A stretch of DNA of 64,000 nt, taken from contig JADJOY010000027.1 in NCBI GenBank assembly GCA_016713535.1, positions 124,001 to 188,000 of the forward strand, given 5' to 3'. Source of the DNA: Deltaproteobacteria bacterium. Its GTDB lineage: Bacteria > JADJOY01. A program made the position numbers and the translations under genes. The notes under the pieces are model-generated. The model saw nothing but the letters and a program-made list of their open reading frames with translations. It was not told where the DNA came from and ran no database searches. This document shows, piece after piece, positions 18,360 to 29,612 of the stretch. Each line of letters starts with the position of its first letter. Within the stretch, counting starts at the first letter, position 1.

Positions 18360-19550
18360 ATGAGCCAGATCGAAGCGATCCTCGAGCGCGCGGTGAGCGG
18401 TGGCGCGTCCGACATCCACGTCACGGTCGGCAAGCCGCCGATGGTGCGCCTCAAGGGTGAGCTGCTGCCGATGGAGGGACTACCGGCGCTCGATGCCGAG
18501 GCCACGCGGCGCATGGTCCTCGAGGTCCTGGACGAGGAGCAGCGGCGCGAGCTCGAGGAGCGTCACGAGCTCGACTTCGCGCTCGTGGTCCCGGACGTCG
18601 GCCGCTTCCGCGCCAACGCGTTCGTGCAGAAAAACGGCGTGTGCGCCGTGATGCGGGTGATCCCGAGCAAGATCCCCGCGCCCGCCGACCTCGGCCTCGA
18701 GGACGCGATCCTCGGCTTCACCGAGCTCCACCGCGGGCTGGTACTGGTCACGGGGCCGACCGGCTCGGGAAAGTCCACGACGCTCGCGAGCTTGCTGCAG
18801 GTCATCAACCAGAAGCGCCGCGTCCACATCCTCACCGTCGAGGACCCGATCGAGTTCGAGTACACGAGCGACCAGAGCGTGATCTCGCAGCGCCAGGTCG
18901 GTCCGCACACCAAGAGCTTCGCCAACGCGCTGCGCTCGGCGCTGCGCCAGGACCCCGACGTGGTGCTGATCGGCGAGATGCGCGACCTGGAGACGATCCA
19001 GATCGCGGTGACGGTCGCCGAGACCGGCCATCTGGTGTTCGGCACGCTGCACACCACCGACGCGCCGCACACCGTGGATCGCATCATCGACGTCTTCCCT
19101 GCCTACCAGCAGCAGCAGATCCGGCTCCAGCTCTCCGCGTCGCTGAAGGGCGTGGTGTGCCAGCAGCTCCTGCCACGCGCCGACGGCAAGGGCCGCGTCG
19201 CGGCGCGCGAGATCCTGGTGGTGACCCCCGCGGTCGCGAACCTGATCCGCGAGGGCAAGACCCACCAGCTCTACAGCGCGATCGAGGCCGGCGGGCGCTA
19301 CGGCATGGTGTCGCTCGACCGCTCGCTCGCCGACCTCGCCGCGAAGGGCCTCATCACCGCCGAAGAGGCGCAGAAGTACGGCAGCCAGCAGGCGACCACC
19401 GCCACGTCCGCGGCGGCTCAGGGTGGCGGCGCCGCGGCTGCGGGTGGCGCTCCAGGTGCCCGCGCCGGCGCGGCGGGCCGGTCCGGGGCGCCGGGCGGCG
19501 CCCAACCGCCGCGCACGGCACCGGGCGGCAAGGGCTTCTTCAACCGCTGA
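18360..19550 (+). CDS. pilT: Type IV pilus retraction ATPase PilT
   Basis: Hexameric ATPase that depolymerises type IV pili for twitching or gliding. ATG 18360 has GAGGAG upstream. The N-terminal PAS-like part has [20 protein letters not shown]; Walker A is GPTGSGKST; the Asp box is VEDPIEFEY; Walker B is [10 protein letters not shown]; the His box is [25 protein letters not shown] matches the PilT-specific AIRNLIRE region. After about residue 345 there is an Ala/Gly/Pro-rich tail ending KGFFNR, longer than in most homologues. No other pil gene is nearby except the following cyclic-nucleotide-binding gene, 49 bp downstream. Confidence 0.93.
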   Translation: MSQIEAILERAVSGGASDIHVTVGKPPMVRLKGELLPMEGLPALDAEATRRMVLEVLDEEQRRELEERHELDFALVVPDVGRFRANAFVQKNGVCAVMRVIPSKIPAPADLGLEDAILGFTELHRGLVLVTGPTGSGKSTTLASLLQVINQKRRVHILTVEDPIEFEYTSDQSVISQRQVGPHTKSFANALRSALRQDPDVVLIGEMRDLETIQIAVTVAETGHLVFGTLHTTDAPHTVDRIIDVFPAYQQQQIRLQLSASLKGVVCQQLLPRADGKGRVAAREILVVTPAVANLIREGKTHQLYSAIEAGGRYGMVSLDRSLADLAAKGLITAEEAQKYGSQQATTATSAAAQGGGAAAAGGAPGARAGAAGRSGAPGGAQPPRTAPGGKGFFNR

Positions 19551-19599
19551 GCCGAGATCCGCGAAGGCCACCACCCTCCACGCGCTCGAGCGATCGACC

Positions 19600-20571
19600 A
19601 TGAGCTCCTCCGACCTCGCAACCTTGCTCACGCGCGTGCCGATCTTCGCGGCGCTGCCCCCGGACGTCTTCGGGCAGCTCGCGGAGATCGCCGTGGAGCG
19701 CAGCTACGACGACGGCGCGACGATCTTTCGCGAGGGCGACCCGGGCGATGCCTGGTACGTGGTGGTCGACGGCGCGGTGCGGATCGTCCGCGAGCTCGAC
19801 GACGGTGGCACGCTGGTGCTCACCGAGCTCGCCCCCGGCAGCTCGTTCGGCGAGATCGCGGTGTTCGACGACCTACCGCGCTCCGCTGGTGCGATCGCCG
19901 AGGGGCCGACGCGGCTGATCGAGATCCGCCGCGGCGCGCTGCAGGCGCTCCTCGCCGACCGCCCGGCGGTGCTCGCGCGGCTGCTGGTGGCGGTGATCGC
20001 CAACCTGAGCAGCGCCGTGCGGCGAGTCACGCAGAACCTCGTGACGGTCTACGAGACCGGCAAGCTCGCCGGCACGGTGCGCGATCCCGCGCTGCTCGCG
20101 CGCGAGGTGCTGGAGCGGCTCCACGGAGCACTCGGCGCCGATCGCTCCGCGATCGGGCTCTGGAATCCGTACGCCGAGAGCTACGAGTGGCTCACGGTGG
20201 GCGAGTCGGGTGAGGGCGAGGAAGCAGGCGCCGGGCCTCTCGACGCCGAGCACCCGTTCATCGCAGCGGCTTTCGAGGCCGGCGAGGCCGTGATCCTCGA
20301 GCGCGCCGCCGACGGCGCGGGTGCCGACCGCGAGTCGGGCGGCGCTGCGCCGTGGCTCGGCGCCGCCACCATCGTGGTGCCCCTCGTCCACGACGGCGAG
20401 GGTCTCGGCGTGCTGGTCTTCGCCACCGATCGCGAGGGCGCGTTCGGCGACGACCAGCAAAAGCTCGCGGGCGCCACCGCGCTGCAGGTCGCGGGCGCGC
20501 TCGCGCTCGCTCGCCACGAACGCGACGAGCGCGATCGGGAGCGGCTGGAGCGGTCGCGCGCGCGGCCCCCG
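19600..20571 (+). CDS. Cyclic nucleotide-binding plus GAF domain protein, 3' end unresolved
   Basis: Residues 10-125 form a cNMP-binding domain (FREGDPGDAWYVVVDGAVRI and PGSSFGEIAVFDDLPRSA, the phosphate-binding cassette). Residues about 165-310 resemble a GAF domain. The frame then runs into long G homopolymers from about 20572, where the sequence cannot be trusted, so the true stop is unknown; I stop the feature before that block. The last reliable residues, HERDERDRERLERSR, look like a coiled coil, so an output domain or stop may be hidden. Placement after pilT suggests control of motility by a cyclic nucleotide, as inference. Confidence 0.75.
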
Positions 20572-21015
20572 GGGGCGGCCGGGGGCCGGGGCGGGGGGGG
20601 GGGGGCCCGGGGGGGGGGGGGCCCGCGCGCCGGGGGTTCCTCGCCGCGGCGGGGGGGGCCCCTCCCCCGGCGCCGGGGCCCGCCGGGGGGGGGGGGGGGG
20701 GGGGGGCGGGGGGGGGGGCCCCCGGGGGGCCTCCGGGGGCCGGGGGCGGGGGGGGGGGGCCGCGGGGGGGGGGGCCCCCGGGGGGCGGGTTTCCCGGGGG
20801 GGGGGGGGGTTTTTTCTGTCTCCCGGGGGGGCCCGCGGGGGGGGGGGGGGGGGGGGGGGCGGGGGCCCGGGGGGGGCCCGGGGGGCCTCCGGGGGGCGGG
20901 TTCCCCGGGGGGGGGGGGCGGGGGGGGGGGGGGCCCCCGGGGGCCGGGTCCCCGGGGGGGGGCGGGGGGTCCCTCCCCCCGCGCCGGGGCCCGCCGGGGG
21001 GGGGCGGCGGCTCGC
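20572..21015. other. Low-confidence poly-G block
   Basis: About 440 bases made mostly of G homopolymers of 8 to over 20 bases, broken by CCC, CCGG and rare T runs. Neighbouring DNA has no such composition. It resembles failed base calling or a collapsed consensus more than natural sequence. Any peptide from it (Gly/Pro/Arg strings) is meaningless. Real sequence, including the end of the preceding gene, is probably hidden here. Confidence 0.8.
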
Positions 21016-21300
21016 GCGCACGCGGCGCCTCGTGACGCGTTCGAGCGCCGGCTCGGTGACGGAGCGCCGCGGGGGGACGGAGCCCCCCGCGCTACGAAAT
21101 CCAGCGTAGCGACGGGGGTTTCATCCCCCGTCGCCGGGCACCGCCGATGTGGAGCGGCGGCAGCGGTCGCGCGCCCGCGGCGCCTCGTGACGCGTTCGAG
21201 CGCCGGCTCGGTGACGGAGCGCCGCGAGGAGACGGAGCCCGCCGCGCTACGAAAATCATCGTAGCGACGGGGGTTTCATCCCCCGTCGCCGGTCTCGATC
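21016..21300. repeat. Two copies of a hairpin-bearing dispersed repeat
   Basis: GGCGCCTCGTGACGCGTTCG followed by AGCGCCGGCTCGGTGACGGA starts at about 21024 and again at 21180. Each is followed by GCTACGAA and the hairpin GCGACGGGGG-TTTCAT-CCCCCGTCGC. The downstream 70 bp up to the MATE gene show no feature except GATGGAACGATCCACAG at about 21320, which resembles words in array A. Confidence 0.8.
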
Positions 21301-21371
21301 ACCTCGAATGAGCGGCCCGGATGGAACGATCCACAGTCCCTCCGTCGAGCCCGCCCCCAGCGTAGCGCCGC

Positions 21372-22769
21372 TCAGCTCTCCTCGACCCGCGGCACCGCCG
21401 ACGTCACCTCGAGCCGGCTGGTCACGGTCTTCGGCCCGCGGAACACGATCCACACCACCAGCATGAACGCGATCAGCGCGAGCGCCAGCGCCAAGCCCCA
21501 CCACAGCCCGGCGAGCCCCATGTGCTGCTGGAAGGCGAGCGTTCCGGCGAGCGGCAGCGCCAGCAAGTAGTAGCCCACCAGGTTGAACACCGCGGCCGGG
21601 CGCGTACGCCCCATGCCGCGCAGGATGCCGCCGCCCACCCCCTGGGTGCCGTCGAAGAGCTGGAAGGTGGCGGCGATCGGCAGGATCGTCGCGGCGAGCG
21701 CCGCCACCGACGGGTCCGCGCCGTAGAACCTGGGTAGCTGGTGGCGGAAGAGCGCGAACACGGACGCCGAGCCGGCCATCGCCGCGGCGCCCACCGCGAG
21801 TGCCAAGTGCGCGGTGCGCTGCGCGCGGCGCGGATCTCCTTCACCGATCAGGTGGCCCACCCGGGTGGCCGCGCCCGCGGCGATCCCCATCGGGATCATG
21901 AACGCGAGCGACGCCATGTTGAGGACGATCGCGTGCGCCGCGAGCTCCACGCGCCCGAGCCGCCCCGCGAGCAGCGTCGCCACCTGGAACGCCCAGATCT
22001 CGAGGAAGTAGGTGACGCCGGTGGGGATGCCGATGCGCGCGATCTGCTTCCAGCCCGCGACGTCGAAGGCGTGCCGGCCCCACGGGATCCACGCTCCCTC
22101 GTGGAGCTTGAGCACCCACACCATCCCGGCGAGCAGCCCGAACATGACGAGCCGCGTGATGCCGGTGGCGATGCCGCTGCCGGTGAGGCCGAGCGCCGGG
22201 ATGCCGAGGTGGCCGTAGATCAGCGCCCAGTCGAGGAGCGCGTTCATGAGATTGCCGATCACCACCACGATCACGATCGGGATCGGACGCCCACGGTTCA
22301 CCAGGTACATCTGCACGGCGGTGGTCGCCATGTAGAAGGGCAGCGTGGGGATCTGCACCCACACGAAACGCGCGGCGCGGGTGGCGAGGTCCGGGCTCTG
22401 GCCGAGGGCGATCAGCACCGGCCGCGCGAAGCCCCACGCGAGCGCGATCGGCACGCTCACCAGCGCCGCCACCACCAGCCCGCGCTGGAACGCGATCGCG
22501 ACGCCGCGCCCATCCTGCGCGCCGTGCGCCTGGCTGATGAGCGGGTCGACGCCGAGCACCACGCCGAGGCCGAGGATCCAGGTGCCGTTCGTCCACAACA
22601 GCCCGAGCGACGCCGCCGCCACCGCGTCGGTGCCGACGTGGCCGACCATGAGCATGTCGACCACGCCCAGCATCATGCTGCCGACCTGGTAAAGCGTGAT
22701 CGGCAGCGCGATCGCGAGCAGGCGGCGCAGGTCCTCGCGCGCGGAGACTGGGGCGGTCGTGGGCGCCAT
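21372..22769 (-). CDS. MATE-family efflux transporter
   Basis: Cation-coupled multidrug and toxin exporter of the inner membrane. 465 residues from ATG 22769, with about twelve hydrophobic segments in two MatE repeats. The first begins LLAIALPITLYQVGSMMLGV and VDMLMVGHVGTDAVAAASLG; the middle has NALLDWALIYGHLGIPALGL. The second repeat starts around QIARIGIPTGVTYFLEIWAF and includes FQLFDGTQGVGGGILRGMG. Length and topology match NorM/MATE proteins. Diverges from cstA with a 145-bp gap. Substrate unknown. Confidence 0.92.
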   Translation of the reverse strand: MAPTTAPVSAREDLRRLLAIALPITLYQVGSMMLGVVDMLMVGHVGTDAVAAASLGLLWTNGTWILGLGVVLGVDPLISQAHGAQDGRGVAIAFQRGLVVAALVSVPIALAWGFARPVLIALGQSPDLATRAARFVWVQIPTLPFYMATTAVQMYLVNRGRPIPIVIVVVIGNLMNALLDWALIYGHLGIPALGLTGSGIATGITRLVMFGLLAGMVWVLKLHEGAWIPWGRHAFDVAGWKQIARIGIPTGVTYFLEIWAFQVATLLAGRLGRVELAAHAIVLNMASLAFMIPMGIAAGAATRVGHLIGEGDPRRAQRTAHLALAVGAAAMAGSASVFALFRHQLPRFYGADPSVAALAATILPIAATFQLFDGTQGVGGGILRGMGRTRPAAVFNLVGYYLLALPLAGTLAFQQHMGLAGLWWGLALALALIAFMLVVWIVFRGPKTVTSRLEVTSAVPRVEES

Positions 22770-22914
22770 CGCTCGGCCCGGCACGGCGGTGGCGGGGCGC
22801 GCCGGTCCAGGGCGCGATCTCGCCGGCAGGCCAAGAGCGCATCCTACTCCGATCGACCGCGAAACGCCCGCGGCGGTGTTGATCACGCCCGGACCGGGGC
22901 GTAGCCTCGGCGCC

Positions 22915-24947
<2,033 letters not shown>

Positions 24948-24951
24948 GCCG

Positions 24952-25165
24952 ATGACCGCCGCCACCCGACCGAGCGCCACTCCGCGCGTGCGCGCGCGCA
25001 CGCCTCGCCGCGCTGCGCCGCGTGATCCGCCAGGTGATCGGCGCACCCGACTACGACACCTACCTCGACCACTGCCGCACCGCCGGCCACCCCCCGCGCC
25101 TCACCCAGCCCGAATACGTCCGCGAGTTCTTCGAGCGCAAAGGCCGCGCCCCGCGCTGCTGCTGA
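24952..25165 (+). CDS. YbdD/YjiX-family small protein (DUF466), frameshifted
   Basis: Typical small soluble partner encoded after cstA. From ATG 24952, 4 bp after the cstA stop, the frame gives MTAATRPSATPRVRAR. One excess base in the GCGCGC-rich run at about 24985-25003 then shifts it; the second frame reads LAALRRVIRQVIGAPDYDTY, then TQPEYVREFFERKGRAPRCC and TGA 25163. VIG-PDY-Y and the PEYVREFFERK ending are the DUF466 signatures. Corrected length is about 70 residues. The alternative, a start inside the second frame, would remove the amphipathic N-terminus. Confidence 0.75.
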
Positions 25166-25540
<375 letters not shown>

Positions 25541-25831
25541 GGAAATCCCAGCCCGGGTGACGTCGGCGATCTCGATGCGGAAGTACTGGTACCACTTCTC
25601 GCGGCCGAGCTTCTGGGCGAGGCGGTGGCGCTCGTCGGTGGCCCAGAGCCGCATGGTGGCGGCGTCCTGCCAGTGGATGACGGAGAGCCGCTCGCCGTCC
25701 TCGCTCTTGAAGCTCTTGAAGTCCTTGAAGCCCGGCGTGCCGCGGGCGCGCTCGATCATCTCGGCGGCCATGCTGGAGTAGTCTTCGCCGGCCTCTGAGG
25801 TGAGCCGCGACCAGAAGAGCACCACGATCAT
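25541..25831 (-). CDS. Antibiotic biosynthesis monooxygenase (ABM)-like small protein, 3' end unresolved
   Basis: From ATG 25831, with AGGAGG about nine bases upstream, the frame reads MIVVLFWSRLTSEAGEDYSS, then FKDFKSFKSEDGERLSVIHW and KWYQYFRIEIADVTRA. This is the dimeric ferredoxin-like ABM fold, found in small monooxygenases and in proteins of unknown role. The protein should end near residue 95-100, exactly where the poly-C block begins, so the stop codon is not visible. It lies 84 bp from a divergent hydrolase gene. Confidence 0.72.
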
Positions 25832-25915
25832 CGAGAGATCCTCCTGCTCGCCGGTTGTCTTGCACGGGCCGGCGAGCGAGAGCCCGACGATAGCGAGACC
25901 GAGCGAGATCCGCGA

Positions 25916-26515
25916 ATGGCCAAGACCCGAGCGCTGATCGTGTTCGCCCACGGCGCCGGCGCGCCGTCGTCGTCCGCGTGGATGTTGTCGTGGCGCGCGC
26001 GGCTCGCGGCGCTCGGCGACGTCGTGACGTTCGATTACCCGTACATGGCCGCCGGGCGGAAAGCACCTGACCGGCTACCCGTGCTGATCGAGTGCCACCG
26101 CGCCGTGCTCGCCGACGCGCGCGCCCGCTTTCCGCGCAACCGCCCGGTGGTGCTCGCGGGGAAGTCGATGGGCTCGCGGGTCGGCGCCTACGTGAGCCTC
26201 GACGAGAAAGTCGACGGCCTGGTGTGCCTGGGCTTTCCCCTCGGCCGCACGCCCGACGCCAAGCGCGACGAGCTCTTGCGCTCGCTGGCCACCCCGGTGC
26301 TCTTCGTTCAGGGCAGCCGCGACACGCTCTGCCCCCTCGAGCGCCTCCAGGCGGTGCGGCGCGAGATGCGGGCGCGGAACGAGCTGCACGTGGTCGCCGA
26401 AGGCGATCACTCGCTGATCGTGGGGAAGCGGATCCTCGCGGCGAGCGCGCGGACGCAGGAAGACGTGGACGCCACGGCCTTCGCCGCGATCCGGGAGTTC
26501 GTGGCGTCGCTCTAG
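25916..26515 (+). CDS. KANL3/Tex30-like alpha/beta hydrolase
   Basis: 199 residues. The oxyanion loop is VFAHGAGAPSSS; the nucleophile elbow GKSMGSRVGAY puts serine in GxSxG; the acid region is FVQGSRDTLCP; the histidine is in VAEGDHSL. This layout is diagnostic for the KANL3/Tex30 subgroup of small alpha/beta hydrolases. The physiological substrate is unknown. The gene is convergent with lspA, and the 26-bp-stem hairpin between them may end both transcripts. Confidence 0.85.
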   Translation: MAKTRALIVFAHGAGAPSSSAWMLSWRARLAALGDVVTFDYPYMAAGRKAPDRLPVLIECHRAVLADARARFPRNRPVVLAGKSMGSRVGAYVSLDEKVDGLVCLGFPLGRTPDAKRDELLRSLATPVLFVQGSRDTLCPLERLQAVRREMRARNELHVVAEGDHSLIVGKRILAASARTQEDVDATAFAAIREFVASL

Positions 26516-26546
26516 GCGGCGAGCGGGTGCGGCTCGACGCTGGGAT

Positions 26547-26609
26547 CCGTAGCGCGGGGGCTTGTCCCCCGCCCAACGCCGGAGCGGGGGACGAGCCCCC
26601 GCGCTACGG
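26547..26609. terminator. Long hairpin between convergent genes, repeat-derived
   Basis: Left arm CCGTAGCGCGGGGGCTTGTC plus CCCCGC (26547-26572) pairs with the right arm at 26584-26609, which ends GCGCTACGG: 26 bp with a single G-U type mismatch and an 11-base loop. It belongs to the dispersed family with TAGCGCGGGGG and CCCCCGCGCTA arms. No U-tract follows, so an intrinsic terminator role is only possible. It contributes the lspA stop codon. Confidence 0.6.
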
Positions 26610-27110
26610 GGCCGAGCCGGAGGCCCGAGTCGGCGCGGGCTTGCGCTCGTCGAGGGCGCCGCTCCAGATCAAGAGCACCACCCCAACGACGATCCCGATG
26701 TCGGCGACGTTGAAGGTCCAGTAGCGGTAGCGGCCGACGCCGACGTCGATGAAGTCGACGACGCCCCGCGCCGACATGGCGCGATCGACCAGGTTGCCGA
26801 TCGCGCCGCCCAGGATCATCCCGAGGGCCGCGGCCGCTCGTCCGTCTCGCCCGGCGAGCCTCGCGTATTGCCACCCGATCACGCCGATCGCGATCACTCC
26901 GAACGCGACCAGCGCGAAGCGGTGCACCGGCACCCCCGCCGCCGCCCGGGTGTTGAACGCGAGCGTGAGCCGCAGCACGTCACCGATCACGCGCACCGGC
27001 GGCCCACCGGCCGGGAGCAGCTCGACGGCGAGGTGGTTGGGGGGGCGATCCGTGCCGAGGAGGAGCAGCGTGGCGAGCGGGAACGGGCGTGCGTGGCGGC
27101 TCACGCGCAC
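26604..27110 (-). CDS. lspA: Lipoprotein signal peptidase II
   Basis: Inner-membrane aspartyl protease that cleaves prolipoprotein signal peptides. The catalytic blocks are clear: [10 protein letters not shown] and [13 protein letters not shown] supply the two aspartates, with [15 protein letters not shown] between. 168 residues. The N-terminal region ([20 protein letters not shown]) is a weak match to the usual first helix and DQ-TK motif. Either this is divergent or a small indel affects it. The TAG stop at 26604-26606 lies in the arm of a repeat hairpin, so the element seems to have set the C-terminus. Convergent with the KANL3-like hydrolase gene. Confidence 0.85.
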   Translation of the reverse strand: MRVSRHARPFPLATLLLLGTDRPPNHLAVELLPAGGPPVRVIGDVLRLTLAFNTRAAAGVPVHRFALVAFGVIAIGVIGWQYARLAGRDGRAAAALGMILGGAIGNLVDRAMSARGVVDFIDVGVGRYRYWTFNVADIGIVVGVVLLIWSGALDERKPAPTRASGSAP

Positions 27111-27149
27111 CCTCCCCGAGCCGGCACGCGGACCCGGAGCTCACGAAGC

Positions 27150-27275
27150 AACCGAACGCGACCGAGGCGCTCGCGGGGGGACGGAGCCCCCCGCGCTACG
27201 AGAACGACCGTAGCGACGGTCACGGCCACGGTGCGCGCCGTAGCGACGGGGGTTCCATCCCCCGTCGCGGGCTTC
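27150..27275. repeat. Dispersed hairpin repeat
   Basis: GCGGGGGGACGGAGCCCCCC at about 27173, GCGCTACGA, then GTAGCGACGGTCACGGCCAC and the hairpin GCGACGGGGG-TTCCAT-CCCCCGTCGC ending at about 27269. It is a variant of the elements at 13465 and 41522, with a partial second copy of the CGTAGCGACGG arm inserted. The following CGCAGGTCGAAAGCGCCACA at about 27294 recurs in similar form at 41200 and 41490. Confidence 0.8.
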
Positions 27276-27318
27276 ACGCGAACGCCATGGACGACGCAGG
27301 TCGAAAGCGCCACAGGAT

Positions 27319-27531
27319 TCAATGGTCGGTGTTGGTGGTCTTCTTGGCGTCGTCGACGATGTCGCCGATCGCGTCGGTCGCCTTGCCGAACTCGCTGCGC
27401 TCCCAGATGAAGCACATCGGCCCAGCCGGCACCTTGCACGTGTAACCCACCTTGTCCGACTGCGCCTTGCCGAGCAGCCCCCACGCGATCACGAACGCCG
27501 CGACACCCAGCAGAATCCCTACGTTCTTCAT
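27319..27531 (-). CDS. Small single-pass membrane protein, unknown
   Basis: 70 residues from ATG 27531 with a strong GGAGGGGGGAG ribosome-binding site. One N-terminal helix (MKNVGILLGVAAFVIAWGLL) could be an uncleaved anchor or signal. The remainder, KVGYTCKVPAGPMCFIWERS and DAIGDIVDDAKK, has two cysteines about ten residues apart that could form a disulphide. No family recognised. Confidence 0.6.
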   Translation of the reverse strand: MKNVGILLGVAAFVIAWGLLGKAQSDKVGYTCKVPAGPMCFIWERSEFGKATDAIGDIVDDAKKTTNTDH

Positions 27532-27722
27532 GCTCCCCCCTCCGCTCGCGCGACGGCGCCGAGCCGCGCCAAGCATGGCATTCCCACGCGAGGCGCTGCT
27601 ACCGGGCGGGCACGCCCGAAGCGTGCGGGTGGGGCGCGCCCGAGCGCCCCGCCCCACCCCGGCGCGGTTAAGCTGCGCGGGTCCTGCACCGCGATCGTCG
27701 CCGATCGCCGAGGTCTTCCCTC

Positions 27723-29612
27723 ATGACGCATCCGATCGCGACCCCGTCGCTCGACGCGCTGCGCGCGCCGTTCGCCGCGGGCCAACCGTACGAACTCGAT
27801 CCCGAGCGCTGCCGCAAGCTGCTCGCGATCGCGCTGCGCCGCGGCGGTGACTCGGCCGACCTTTTCGCCGAGCTCGCCACCAGCGGCTCGATGGGGCTCG
27901 AGGAAGGGATCGTGAAGTCCGCCTCCCGCGGCGTGTCGCTGGGCGTGGGCTTCCGCGTGCGGCGCGGCGACGCCGCCGGCTACGCCTACACCGAGGACCT
28001 CGCCTGGGAGGCGCTGGTGCGCGCCGCCGAGACCGCCGCCGAGATCGCGAGCGGCGGCCCCGTCGATCCGGTCGCCGTGAGCGAGCGCAGCTTGCCCAGC
28101 CGCTACGCGGTGCCCACCCCGTCGATCGTGACGCCGGGCCTCGCCAAGCGCGAGCTGCTCTCTCGCGCCGATCGCGCCGCGCGCGCCGCCGACCCGCGCG
28201 TCGATCGCGTCGAGGCGTCGCTCGTCGAGAGCTACCGCGAGCTCCTGATCGCCAACTCGGACGGCTGGTTCGCCCGCGACGTGCAGCCGATGCTGCGCTT
28301 CGGCGTGCGCGCGCTCGCCACCCACAACGGCCGCCGCGAGAGCGGCAGCTCGGGCGGCGGCGGGCGCGTCGGCCTCGAATACTTCGCGCGCCCGGGGAAG
28401 AGCCCCGAGGACCACGCTCGAGAGGCGGTACGGATGGCGGTGGCGATGCTCGACGCCCGCGAGGCCCCGGCCGGCGAGATGGAGGTGGTGCTCGCGCCAG
28501 GCGACTCGGCGGTGCTGGTCCACGAGGCGGTCGGCCACGGGCTCGAGGGCGACTTCAACCGCAAAGGCACCAGCAACTACACGGGCCGCGTGGGCCAGTC
28601 CGTCGCCTCGAACCTGTGCACGGTGGTCGACAACGCCGACGTCGAGGGCAGCCGCGGCGCCATCAACGTCGACGACGAAGGAAACCTCACCCGCCCCAAC
28701 ACGCTCATCGAGAACGGCGTCCTCGCCGGCTACATGCACGACTCGCTGAGCGCCAAGCACTTCGGAGTGAAGCCCACCGGCAACGGACGTCGCGAGAGCT
28801 TCCGCTGCGCCCCGATGCCGCGCATGACGAACACCGTGCTCCTCGCCGGCCAGGACGATCCCGACGAGATCGTCCGCAGCGTGAAACGCGGCGTCTACGC
28901 GCGGCGCTTCGGTGGTGGGCAGGTGGACATCGCCTCGGGCGACTTCGTGTTCGCGCTCGCCGAGGCCTACCTGATCGAGGACGGCGTCCTCACCGCGCCG
29001 CTCAAGGGCGTGAATCTGATCGGCAACGGACCCGAGGCGCTCGGCAAGGTGACGATGCTCGGCAACGACCTCACGCTCTCCGACGGCATCTGGACGTGCG
29101 GCAAGGACGGCCAGAGCGTGCCCGTCAACCAGGGCTCCCCGACCATCCGGGTCGGCCCCATGACCGGGGGCGGGGCACAGCTCGCGGGCGCCGCAGGGAG
29201 GGCCGCATGCCCGCCACGATCGCTCCAGTCGCCGAGCTCGCTGCGCTCGCCGAGGGCGTCCTCGCGAAGCTCCTCGAGCGCGGCGCCAGCGAGGCCAAGG
29301 TGGTGGCGCGCGCCGGGCAGGACCTCTCGGTGCGGGTGCACAAGGGAGAGGTCGAGCTGGTGGAGGAGGCGGGGACGCGCTCGCTCTCGGTGCGCGCCGC
29401 CAAGGGCAAGCAGGTCGCCAGCGCGAGCACCTCCGACGTCACGCGCGGCGGCATCGAGCGCATCGTCGGCGACGTGCTCGAGCTCTGCGACCTCGCCCAG
29501 GAAGATCCGTACGCGGGCCTGCCCGATCCATCCGAGCTTGCCACGGGGCCGCATCCCGAGCTCGCGCTCTACGATCCCGCGTGCGGCGAGGTGCGCGCCG
29601 CCGAGGCGGTGA
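27723..29612 (+). CDS. tldD: TldD metalloprotease subunit; expected stop codon absent
   Basis: TldD is the zinc-bearing half of the TldD/TldE protease that degrades unfolded peptides and processes some modified peptides. The HExxxH motif is VHEAVGHGLEGDFNR; ANSDGWFARDVQPML and MRMTN-like PMPRMTNTVLLAG follow family pattern. Similarity ends at PVNQGSPTIRVGPMTGGGA, codon 485, the normal TldD length. The next codon, CAG 29178-29180, stands where a stop is expected, and the frame runs on to 29612, overlapping tldE by about 400 bp in another frame. The extra 144 residues look meaningless. A TAG-to-CAG change or consensus error is the simplest reading. Confidence 0.88.
   Translation: MTHPIATPSLDALRAPFAAGQPYELDPERCRKLLAIALRRGGDSADLFAELATSGSMGLEEGIVKSASRGVSLGVGFRVRRGDAAGYAYTEDLAWEALVRAAETAAEIASGGPVDPVAVSERSLPSRYAVPTPSIVTPGLAKRELLSRADRAARAADPRVDRVEASLVESYRELLIANSDGWFARDVQPMLRFGVRALATHNGRRESGSSGGGGRVGLEYFARPGKSPEDHAREAVRMAVAMLDAREAPAGEMEVVLAPGDSAVLVHEAVGHGLEGDFNRKGTSNYTGRVGQSVASNLCTVVDNADVEGSRGAINVDDEGNLTRPNTLIENGVLAGYMHDSLSAKHFGVKPTGNGRRESFRCAPMPRMTNTVLLAGQDDPDEIVRSVKRGVYARRFGGGQVDIASGDFVFALAEAYLIEDGVLTAPLKGVNLIGNGPEALGKVTMLGNDLTLSDGIWTCGKDGQSVPVNQGSPTIRVGPMTGGGAQLAGAAGRAACPPRSLQSPSSLRSPRASSRSSSSAAPARPRWWRAPGRTSRCGCTRERSSWWRRRGRARSRCAPPRASRSPARAPPTSRAAASSASSATCSSSATSPRKIRTRACPIHPSLPRGRIPSSRSTIPRAARCAPPRR

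Noticed and set aside
20572-21015. Glycine/proline-rich protein or G-quadruplex cluster
   Set aside because: The base pattern looks like failed base calling, so no biological reading is justified.
29181-29612. A 144-residue C-terminal extension of TldD
   Set aside because: It overlaps tldE in another frame and is Ser/Arg-rich without similarity; a lost stop or sequence error is simpler.
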